Below, in pieces: positions 7,316 to 12,385 of a stretch of DNA of 13,229 nucleotides (position 1 is the stretch's first letter; each line of letters starts with the position of its first letter). Source of the DNA: JAPSGM01 sp963777045 (lineage in GTDB: Bacteria > Chloroflexota > Limnocylindria > QHBO01); NCBI GenBank assembly GCA_963777045.1, contig CAVZPD010000020.1, forward strand, positions 1-13,229, written 5' to 3'. The translations under genes and the position numbers were made by a program. The notes beneath the pieces were generated by a model. That model saw only the letters and a list, made by a program, of their open reading frames with translations. It did not search any database and was not told the origin of the DNA.

Positions 7316-7518
7316 CGCCCTTGGTGGCCCCCTTCCCGGGTGCCCATCCCGGGTGCCTGGTTATCAGCCGGGCCGATGAACTGGCGAACGAAGGGCCAGG
7401 CCGGGGCCGATTCATCAGTGGGGACGATGAGGTGGAGAACGAGGGACCCGAAATCGCCGCGCCAGGCGGCTTCGTCCTCCAGATCATCAGTGGGGGCGAT
7501 ATCGCGGCGTCGGGGGCC
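7310..7518. repeat. 209-bp direct repeat, copy 1
   Basis: This copy matches 7534-7742 base for base except at 7405 (G here, C at 7629), with a period of 224 bp. It contains one copy of a 25-bp CCC/GGG-rich unit (7318-7342) at its left end and two ISxxDE-like coding motifs read on the plus strand. It lies between rsmG and the phosphoesterase, outside any recognised gene. Confidence 0.9.
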
Positions 7519-7566
7519 CTTGGTGGCCCCCTTCCCGGGCGCCCTTGGTGGCCCCCTTCCCGGGTG
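7517..7566. repeat. Two abutting 25-bp GC-rich units
   Basis: 7517-7541 and 7542-7566 are copies of one 25-bp unit (start CCCTTGGTGG, end CCCGGG then CG or TG). A third copy is at 7318-7342. The junction also forms a GGGGGCC/GGCCCCC hairpin (7512-7518 with 7525-7531). The extra unit is what separates the two 209-bp copies. Confidence 0.85.
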
Positions 7567-7742
7567 CCCATCCCGGGTGCCTGGTTATCAGCCGGGCCGA
7601 TGAACTGGCGAACGAAGGGCCAGGCCGGCGCCGATTCATCAGTGGGGACGATGAGGTGGAGAACGAGGGACCCGAAATCGCCGCGCCAGGCGGCTTCGTC
7701 CTCCAGATCATCAGTGGGGGCGATATCGCGGCGTCGGGGGCC
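7534..7742. repeat. 209-bp direct repeat, copy 2
   Basis: Second copy of the element at 7310-7518. Because the period (224) is not a multiple of three, the two copies fall in different reading frames. A tandem duplication of one unit is the simplest origin. The right end stops 50 bp before the rsmG stop codon. Confidence 0.9.
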
Positions 7743-7838
7743 GTCCTGCCGCTTCGGCGCGGCCCCGGCGCCGTCCAGCAGCGCCCGGCGCGTCAGCCGA
7801 GTGGCCGTCGCCCGGGCTCGCCCGGCCGACGCGGGTAG
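7545..7838 (+). other. Possible small ORF carried by the repeat, not confirmed
   Basis: Copy 2 can be read from TTG 7545 or GTG 7548 as a 97-residue frame. Residues 15-52 contain VISRADELANEGP, FISGDDEVENEGPEIAAPGG and IISGGDIAASG. The tail overlaps the rsmG 3' end antisense and turns Arg/Pro-rich, so the true end, if any, is unclear. Copy 1 gives the same peptide from TTG 7321 in another frame. No ribosome site or promoter is evident upstream. I recognise no family. It is listed because the codon pattern of the inner sub-repeats looks like protein coding. Confidence 0.2.
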
Positions 7839-8557
7839 CGAGCGGGGGTGGCCGAGACCTTGGGGACGATCACGAAGGTGTGGTCGCCCAGCGCCGGCGC
7901 GCCGGACTGATGGACCTCCAGGCGGCCCGCACCGAGCTGTCCGGCCGCCACGCGGCCGCGCCGCAGCTCATCGTCCTCCGCCTGCAGCGGCCCCTTCCAG
8001 GCCAGCAGCGCTCCGCCGATCCGGACCAGCGGCAGCGCCAGCTCGACCAGCACCGGCAGCGCCGCGCAGGCGCGTGCCGTCGCCAGCTCGTAGCGCTCGC
8101 GATGGGCGGCATCGCGCCCGAGGACCTCGGCCCGGTCCGCGGCGACGCGCATGTTGCGCACCCCGAGCGCGCCGACGAAGTCCTGGAGAATGGCAGCCTT
8201 TTTGCGGACGGAATCGACCATGACCCACTCGATCTCGGGGCGCGCCAGGGCCAGCGGAATGGCCGGCACGCCGCCGCCCGAGCCGAGGTCGACGACGGAT
8301 TCCGGGGCGGCCGCATCAATCAGTGGCAGCGCGGCGAGCGCGTCCAGCAGGTGGAGGCGCGCCACATCGGCCGGCGCGACCAGGCGCGTCAGGTTGAGCC
8401 TGGCATTGGCCTCGAGCAGGAGCCGCACGTACGCCTCGATCCGGCCGCCGTACCCGTCCGGCAGACGCGCCGCGAGGTCGGGAAGATCGGCCAGGAGCCG
8501 CTCCAGCTCGCGACGCGCCGCGAGCGCGGCATCGTCGGACGACGCTTGGTGGGCCAA
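7793..8557 (-). CDS. rsmG: 16S rRNA (guanine527-N7)-methyltransferase RsmG
   Basis: The protein has 254 residues. RsmG (GidB) uses S-adenosylmethionine to methylate N7 of G527 in 16S rRNA. Motif I is VVDLGSGGGVPAIPLALARP (residues about 88-107). Upstream are the family's LLLEANARLNLTRL and HLLDALAALPLI, and the C-terminus has the characteristic TPARYPRRPGEPGRRPLG. KGPLQAEDDEL corresponds to the conserved late Lys-Gly segment. The start is TTG at 8557 with a strong GGAGGAGG 9 nt upstream; no ATG fits. Its upstream gap holds DnaA-box-like sequences, which is notable because rsmG often lies near the replication origin. Downstream lies repeat DNA, and the next minus-strand gene has its own promoter, so rsmG is probably transcribed alone. 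Confidence 0.96.
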   Translation of the reverse strand: MAHQASSDDAALAARRELERLLADLPDLAARLPDGYGGRIEAYVRLLLEANARLNLTRLVAPADVARLHLLDALAALPLIDAAAPESVVDLGSGGGVPAIPLALARPEIEWVMVDSVRKKAAILQDFVGALGVRNMRVAADRAEVLGRDAAHRERYELATARACAALPVLVELALPLVRIGGALLAWKGPLQAEDDELRRGRVAAGQLGAGRLEVHQSGAPALGDHTFVIVPKVSATPARYPRRPGEPGRRPLG

Positions 8558-8687
8558 AAGGAAATGCCTCCTCCGGTGGCGTTTCGGTCTTCCCGGTCGC
8601 GCGCGGTCTGGACGGCCGGCTTTCGCATCGGCCCCGCGGGCGCCCGGTTACCGTACTCGGCCGCCGGGGAAGCAGGATGGCGACCAT

Positions 8688-8702
8688 ACGCCCCTCGGGC
8701 GT
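8688..8702. repeat. Short perfect inverted repeat
   Basis: ACGCCC and GGGCGT flank a 3-nt CTC loop in the rsmG upstream gap. It could be a hairpin or an operator half-site pair. Nothing links it to a known regulator. Confidence 0.3.
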
Positions 8703-8726
8703 GGAGAACAAGGTGGCTTTTCCACG
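8700..8726. repeat. Inverted repeat of two degenerate DnaA-like 9-mers
   Basis: CGTGGAGAA (8700-8708) faces TTTTCCACG (8718-8726) across 9 bp, with one mismatch between the arms. Each arm is two bases from the DnaA-box consensus TTATCCACA. It may be a regulator operator instead. Confidence 0.35.
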
Positions 8727-8749
8727 AATTCACGCACCGTTCCGGAGAA

Positions 8750-8758
8750 TGTGGATAA
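8750..8758 (-). promoter_or_regulatory. Perfect DnaA-box 9-mer
   Basis: The plus strand reads TGTGGATAA, the exact complement of TTATCCACA. It sits in the gap between rsmG and the rightward operon, 10 bp upstream of the rightward -10 element. One 9-mer can occur by chance in a genome, but an AT-containing perfect box in such GC-rich DNA is less expected. Protein binding is unproven. Confidence 0.4.
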
Positions 8759-8768
8759 GTCGCCCGCA

Positions 8769-8774
8769 TATACT
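8769..8774 (+). promoter_or_regulatory. -10 element (TATACT) of the rightward promoter
   Basis: TATACT is followed by CGTCGCCG and the ATG at 8783, the same spacing and the same first two bases as the promoter at 7248-7253. The start site is expected at or beside that ATG. No clear -35 is seen; the DnaA-box 9-mer overlaps the spacer region. Confidence 0.55.
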
Positions 8775-8782
8775 CGTCGCCG

Positions 8783-8824
8783 ATGCGGTTCCCATGCCGT
8801 GATGGCGGTAGGATCGAGGAGTAG
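8783..8824 (+). CDS. Putative 13-codon leaderless leader ORF
   Basis: ATG at 8783 encodes MRFPCRDGGRIEE and stops at TAG 8822-8824. The next codon in the same frame is the GTG start of the downstream gene, so only a single amber codon separates the two. The leader start fits the leaderless -10 element (8 nt spacing). Its last codons (GAG GAG) double as the Shine-Dalgarno of the next gene. It may act by translational coupling, or the stop may be read through. Alternatively it is just a short 5' untranslated region. No attenuator hairpin or run of a single amino acid is present. Confidence 0.4.
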   Translation: MRFPCRDGGRIEE

Positions 8825-9253
8825 GTGGCGGCGACACTGATCGACGCTCCGTCACCTCGCTTCGCGCACGATAGCGAAGCCGAGCTGGCGCGCATCCTCG
8901 ACTTCTACCAGGTGCCATGGCGATACGAACCCGACACCTTCCCCATCTCCTGGAATGCCGACGGCGTGGTCACCGAGTCTTTCGCGCCGGATTTCTACCT
9001 GCCCGAGGTGGACCTCTACGTGGAGCTGACGACGCTCAAGCAGTCGTTGGTGAGGCGCAAGAACCGGAAGCTCCGCCACCTCCGACAGCTCTACCCGGAG
9101 CTGCGGGTGAAGCTGTTCTACGCGAGGGACTTCAAGGCACTGATGCTCAAGTACGGCCGTCTTGACTTCCTGGCCGATGTCGCGGCCATGAACGGCAGCG
9201 GACCCCTGAACGACCGCGGACCCCTGAACGACCGCCCCGGCGGCAAGGACTGA
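8825..9253 (+). CDS. PD-(D/E)XK nuclease-like protein, unknown function
   Basis: The protein has 142 residues from GTG, directly after TAG, with GAGGAG 3 nt upstream. The layout resembles small PD-(D/E)XK folds: an early Glu in SEAELARIL (E18/E20), then FAPDFYLPEVDLYVELTTLKQ with D56 and E67. The usual E-x-K is not exact: T69 stands where the Lys should be, and K72 is the nearest Lys. A basic helix (RRKNRKLRHLRQLYP) and a final strand (RVKLFYARDF) follow, as in Vsr/endonuclease-like folds. It could be a nuclease, an inactive nucleic-acid-binding relative, or something else. Its C-terminus carries a duplicated GPLNDR. It is 3 nt upstream of hpt and so co-transcribed with it. Confidence 0.7.
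   Translation: MAATLIDAPSPRFAHDSEAELARILDFYQVPWRYEPDTFPISWNADGVVTESFAPDFYLPEVDLYVELTTLKQSLVRRKNRKLRHLRQLYPELRVKLFYARDFKALMLKYGRLDFLADVAAMNGSGPLNDRGPLNDRPGGKD
9199..9234. repeat. 18-bp tandem duplication inside the coding region
   Basis: 9199-9216 and 9217-9234 are identical, giving the in-frame peptide repeat GPLNDR-GPLNDR near the C-terminus. The length is a multiple of three, so the frame is kept. It is likely a recent slippage event in a tolerant tail. Confidence 0.9.
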
Positions 9254-9256
9254 CCG

Positions 9257-9847
9257 ATGGAAACCACCACCAGCGACAGGATGACCGGCTCGATCCACGA
9301 CGACGTGGAGGAGATCCTGCTCTCCGGCCAGCAGATCGCCGACCGTGTCGCCGAGCTCGGTGCGCAGCTCGCGACCGACTACGCCGGCCGCGATCCGGTC
9401 CTGGTCAGCGTGCTCAAGGGCTCGATCATCTTCCTGGCCGATCTGATCCGATCCATGGAGATGTCCGTCTCGCTGGACCTGATGGAGGTATCCAGCTACG
9501 GCGCCTCGACCGAGACGAGCGGCCAGGTGCGCATCCTGAAGGACCTCTCGAAGCCGATCGCCGGGCGCGACGTCATCGTGGTCGAGGACATCATCGACAC
9601 GGGCCTGACGCTCAACTACCTGCTGAAGTACCTGCGGGATCGGAATCCCGCCTCCATCCGCATCTGCTGCCTCCTCGACAAGCCGGCGCGCCGGCTGGCG
9701 GAGATCGACATCGACTACATCGGCTTCACCATCCCGGACCGCTTCGTGATCGGGTATGGCCTCGACTACGACGAGCGGTACCGGAACCTGCCGTACATCG
9801 GCGTCCTCAAGCCCTCGGTCTACGGGGGCGCTCCGCCGGAGGGCTGA
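9257..9847 (+). CDS. hpt: Hypoxanthine phosphoribosyltransferase
   Basis: The protein has 196 residues. It joins hypoxanthine (and usually guanine) to PRPP to give IMP or GMP in purine salvage, in the cytoplasm. Motifs present: LKGS (53-56), the SSYG flexible-loop start (79-82), the PRPP loop VIVVEDIIDTG (106-116) with acidic E110, D111 and D114, DKPARR (K purine-binding region), and FVIGYGLDYDERYRNLPYIG near the end, diagnostic of HPRT. ATG 9257 lies 3 nt after the upstream stop with AAGGA 7 nt ahead; M9 (9281) is a weaker alternative. Length is slightly above the usual 175-185 because of the N-terminal extension. It is the middle gene of a three-gene operon. Confidence 0.96.
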   Translation: METTTSDRMTGSIHDDVEEILLSGQQIADRVAELGAQLATDYAGRDPVLVSVLKGSIIFLADLIRSMEMSVSLDLMEVSSYGASTETSGQVRILKDLSKPIAGRDVIVVEDIIDTGLTLNYLLKYLRDRNPASIRICCLLDKPARRLAEIDIDYIGFTIPDRFVIGYGLDYDERYRNLPYIGVLKPSVYGGAPPEG

Positions 9848-9854
9848 GCAGCCG

Positions 9855-10277
9855 ATGCCCGAGCGGCGACGCTACCGCTTCCCGATCCTGGTCGGCAGCC
9901 TGCTCATGGTGCTCGCCGGCTTCCTGCCGTGGTGGAGCGCAGGGGGCGAGTCGATCAACGGCGTGCCCGTCCCAGCCGCCCACGGCATCGGCCTCGAGGG
10001 GCCGGGCATGATCATCTTCGGTGCCGCTATCGCGGCGCTGGTGCTCCTCGACATCGGCTACATCCGCGGACGGTGGGGCTTCATCCTCGATGCGCCGTGG
10101 GCCTACCTGGTGCTGGGGATTGCCGCCGCGGGCGCGCTCGGCTACCGGATCTGGGAGCTGTGGGGGGTGGGCTTCATGCCGCTGCCGCAGGATTCGCCGG
10201 GGATCGCCGCCGCCGCCGTGGGCGTGGCGCTGGTGCTGTACGGGGCGGGGATCGGCTTCAGCGCGCGACGCCCCTGA
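9855..10277 (+). CDS. Small four-helix membrane protein, unknown function
   Basis: The protein has 140 residues from ATG 9855, 7 nt after the hpt stop. A basic start (MPERRRYR) is followed by four hydrophobic segments: about 10-31 (FPILVGSLLMVLAGFLPWW), 52-72 (MIIFGAAIAALVLLDIGYI), 80-103 (PWAYLVLGIAAAGALGYRIW) and 116-137 (IAAAAVGVALVLYGAGIGF). The positive-inside rule places the N-terminus in the cytoplasm. A Gly/Pro-rich loop (GESINGVPVPAAHGIGLEGPG) joins helices 1 and 2 and would face out. No family is recognised. The longer frame from 9756 overlaps hpt and is rejected. It ends the operon. Confidence 0.8.
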   Translation: MPERRRYRFPILVGSLLMVLAGFLPWWSAGGESINGVPVPAAHGIGLEGPGMIIFGAAIAALVLLDIGYIRGRWGFILDAPWAYLVLGIAAAGALGYRIWELWGVGFMPLPQDSPGIAAAAVGVALVLYGAGIGFSARRP

Positions 10278-10298
10278 GGCGGCTACGTCGTCCGGACG

Positions 10299-10352
10299 GG
10301 CCCGTGCCCGCGGCCGCTCCCGTGCCCGCGGCCGCTCCCGTGCCCGCGGTGG
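10299..10352. repeat. Three 18-bp tandem repeats
   Basis: Units at 10299-10316 and 10317-10334 are identical; the third at 10335-10352 differs at two bases. The unit is CCCGTGCCCGCGGCCGCT. It lies just downstream of the four-helix protein stop, in the convergent gap. Confidence 0.88.
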
Positions 10353-10545
10353 CTCGCGCCGCTCGGTTGTCGCCCAATGCAGACCAGGGCCGCACCAGAC
10401 GCTGATCCACCGCCCCTGGCCGCCCCCTGCAGGCTGAGCGCCGCACCAGGCGGCGGCAGGCCCCGCTTCGCGAATTCGTGCGGCTGTCAGCTGCAGGAGG
10501 CGATACGCCGCGAGAGCCGAGCCTCCACCGGGCCGTGCGCCGACG
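10353..10545. other. Convergent intergenic remainder, nothing recognised
   Basis: No plausible gene is seen here. Weak long-range inverted repeats exist (CCAGGG near 10384 with CCCTGG near 10414; GCCGCAC near 10440 with GTGCGGC near 10479), but no T run follows either. Both flanking operons end here, so Rho-dependent or unrecognised termination is likely. Confidence 0.5.
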
Positions 10546-10719
10546 CTACCCGGGCAGGATCAGCGGGCTGAGCAGCAGCCAGCCGATGATGACCCCGAGC
10601 AGCAGCGCCGCCAGGATGAGCATCGGGCGCAGGTCGGGACGGTAGTCGGACGGCGGCTTCGGCGTTCGTGGCTCCCGCGGTGGCTCAGCGCCGGGGTCGG
10701 CGAGTGGATCGGGCGGCAT
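10546..10719 (-). CDS. 57-residue single-pass membrane protein downstream of livF
   Basis: ATG 10719 lies 17 nt after the livF stop, with GGAG close upstream (3-nt gap, short). The protein starts MPPDPLADPGAEPPREP, a Pro/charged cytoplasmic part of about 32 residues. It then has one hydrophobic helix, MLILAALLLGVIIGWLLLS, and stops shortly after at TAG 10546. The contrast between a Pro-rich hydrophilic start and a clean transmembrane helix supports a real protein. No family is recognised. As last gene of the liv operon it might associate with the transporter, but this is inference from position. Confidence 0.65.
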   Translation of the reverse strand: MPPDPLADPGAEPPREPRTPKPPSDYRPDLRPMLILAALLLGVIIGWLLLSPLILPG

Positions 10720-10736
10720 CGGCTCCGGGGACGCGC

Positions 10737-11498
10737 CTAGATCTCGCCGAGGTAGGCCTGGCGGACCTGCTCGTTGGCGGCGAGGTTCTTGGCCGTGTCG
10801 TGCAGCAGGATCTTCCCGGTCTGGAGCACGTAGCCGCGGTGCGCGACGTTGAATGCCATGAGCGCGTTCTGCTCCACCAGCAGGACGGTCGTGCCCTGGC
10901 TGTTGATCTCGGTGATGATGGTGAAGATCTGCTCGGTGAGGATGGGGGAGAGGCCCATCGAGGGCTCGTCGAGGAGCAGCACCTTGGGTGCCGCCATCAG
11001 GGCGCGGCCCATGGCCAGCATCTGCTGCTCGCCGCCGGACATGGTCCCCGCCTTCTGTGAGCGCCGCTCCTTCAGCCGGGGGAAGAGGTCGTAGACGCGG
11101 GCCACGTCGTCGTCGATCTTCTCGCCCTGGCGGGAGAAGGCGCCCATCTGCAGGTTCTCGTACACGCTCATCCGCGAGAAGACCTTGCGGCCCTCCGGGG
11201 AGTGGGCGATTCCCAGCTTTACGATCTCGTGCGGCGGGGTCTCCTGGATCTCGTTGCCGGCCAGCCGCACGGTCCCCGTCCGGGGGCGCAGCGTGCCCGA
11301 GATCGTCTTCAGCGTGGTGCTCTTTCCGGCGCCGTTCGAGCCGATGAGGGTCACGACCTCGCCGTGGTTGACGTGCAGGGTCAGGCCCTTCAGGGCCTCG
11401 ATGTTGCCGTAGAAGACGCGCAGGTTCTCCAGCTCGAGCAGCCGCTCTCCCGTCCCGGCGGCTGGATCGGCGGTCACGACCGACTCCTCGACGGTCAT
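10737..11498 (-). CDS. livF: Branched-chain amino-acid ABC transporter ATPase LivF
   Basis: The protein has 253 residues. It is a cytoplasmic ATPase that drives uptake of branched-chain amino acids or related compounds with LivG. Walker A is GSNGAGKS (53-60), the signature is MSGGEQQ (153-159), Walker B is LLLDEPSMGLSP (D177, E178), and the late H-loop-region sequence LLVEQNALMAFNVAHRGYVLQTGKI is the LivF hallmark (Q replaces the H seen in LivG). It has an N-terminal extension of about 18 residues relative to typical LivF. Its ATG overlaps the livG stop (TGATG). Substrate range of LivF-type systems is wide (amino acids, urea, amides), so leucine specificity is not proven. Confidence 0.96.
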   Translation of the reverse strand: MTVEESVVTADPAAGTGERLLELENLRVFYGNIEALKGLTLHVNHGEVVTLIGSNGAGKSTTLKTISGTLRPRTGTVRLAGNEIQETPPHEIVKLGIAHSPEGRKVFSRMSVYENLQMGAFSRQGEKIDDDVARVYDLFPRLKERRSQKAGTMSGGEQQMLAMGRALMAAPKVLLLDEPSMGLSPILTEQIFTIITEINSQGTTVLLVEQNALMAFNVAHRGYVLQTGKILLHDTAKNLAANEQVRQAYLGEI

Positions 11499-12385
11499 CA
11501 GGCGGTCGCCTGCTTGCCCAGGTAGGCCTCGATCACGCGCGGGTTGGCCCGGATCTCCTCCGGAGAGCCCTCGGCGATCTTCTCGCCGTAGTCGAGGACC
11601 GTGATTCGCTCGCTGACGCCCATCACCACCTTCATGTCGTGCTCGATGAGGAGGACCGCGAGGTCCAGCTTGTCGCGCAGCTCACCGATGAGCCGCGTCA
11701 TCTCCGCCGTCTCGCCCGGATTCATCCCGGCGGTCGGCTCGTCCAGGAGCAGGAGCTTGGGATCGCTGGCGAGGGCGCGGGCGATCTCCAGGCGGCGCTG
11801 GTCGCCGTACGGCAGGTTGCGGGCCCACTCGCCCTCGTATGACGGGTCGAGGCCGACCAGCTGCAGCAGCTCGCGGGCGCGATCGGTCGTGACCTTCTCT
11901 TCCTGGCGCACCTGCGGAAGCTGGAGTAGCGAGCCGACCCACGAGGCGTTCATGCGCGCGTGACGGCCGACCATGACGTTGCCGAGCACGCTCATCTCGT
12001 TGAACAGGCGGATGTTCTGGAAGGTGCGGCCGATCCCCAGCTCCACGATCTTGTGGGGCGGCCGCCCGACGATCGAGACGCCGTCGAGGCGGATATCGCC
12101 GGAGGTCGGCGTCAGCATCCCGGTCAGCTGGTTGAAGAAGGTCGTCTTGCCGGCACCGTTCGGCCCGATCAGTGACACGATCGAGCGCCGCGGAATCTCG
12201 AAGTCGACATCGCGGTTGGCGACGAGTCCACCGAAACGCATCGTGATCTTGGTGGCGCGCAGGACCGGATCGCCGACGGAGGCCGCCGCGCGCGTGGTGG
12301 CGGTGCTGGAGGTGGTCTCCGGCTCGGGCGTGCCGGCGGGCTGGGCGGTCATCGGCACATCCTCCATCGGCTCGTCTCCGGTCAT
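11498..12385 (-). CDS. livG: Branched-chain amino-acid ABC transporter ATPase LivG
   Basis: The protein has 295 residues from ATG 12385, which overlaps the livM stop (ATGA). Walker A is GPNGAGKT (74-81). GIGRTFQNIRLFNEMSVLGNVMVG is the LivG-specific Q-loop region. The signature LPYGDQRRLEIARAL is normal for this family, followed by LLLDEPTAGMNPGE and LLIEHDMKVVMG. Residues 1-40 are a Thr/Ala/Pro-rich extension absent from typical LivG. The internal ATGs at 12367 and 12352 have better Shine-Dalgarno sites (GGAGG 8 nt before 12352), so the true protein may be shorter. The open frame extending to 12907 is shadow of livM. Confidence 0.95.
   Translation of the reverse strand: MTGDEPMEDVPMTAQPAGTPEPETTSSTATTRAAASVGDPVLRATKITMRFGGLVANRDVDFEIPRRSIVSLIGPNGAGKTTFFNQLTGMLTPTSGDIRLDGVSIVGRPPHKIVELGIGRTFQNIRLFNEMSVLGNVMVGRHARMNASWVGSLLQLPQVRQEEKVTTDRARELLQLVGLDPSYEGEWARNLPYGDQRRLEIARALASDPKLLLLDEPTAGMNPGETAEMTRLIGELRDKLDLAVLLIEHDMKVVMGVSERITVLDYGEKIAEGSPEEIRANPRVIEAYLGKQATA

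Noticed and set aside
6517..7347. Longer phosphoesterase starting at 7347
   Set aside because: The extra 36 residues fall in repeat DNA and upstream of a convincing -10 element; the conserved N-terminus begins at 7239.
7512..7531. Intrinsic terminator after rsmG
   Set aside because: A GGGGGCC/GGCCCCC hairpin exists but has no T run on either strand, and it lies about 260 nt past the rsmG stop.
7310..7742. CRISPR array
   Set aside because: Only two long copies with no short regularly spaced repeats or unique spacers, and no cas genes.
6118..8223. 701-residue plus-strand open frame
   Set aside because: It runs antisense through the lipoprotein, phosphoesterase and rsmG; only the stretch over the 209-bp repeat looks protein-like.
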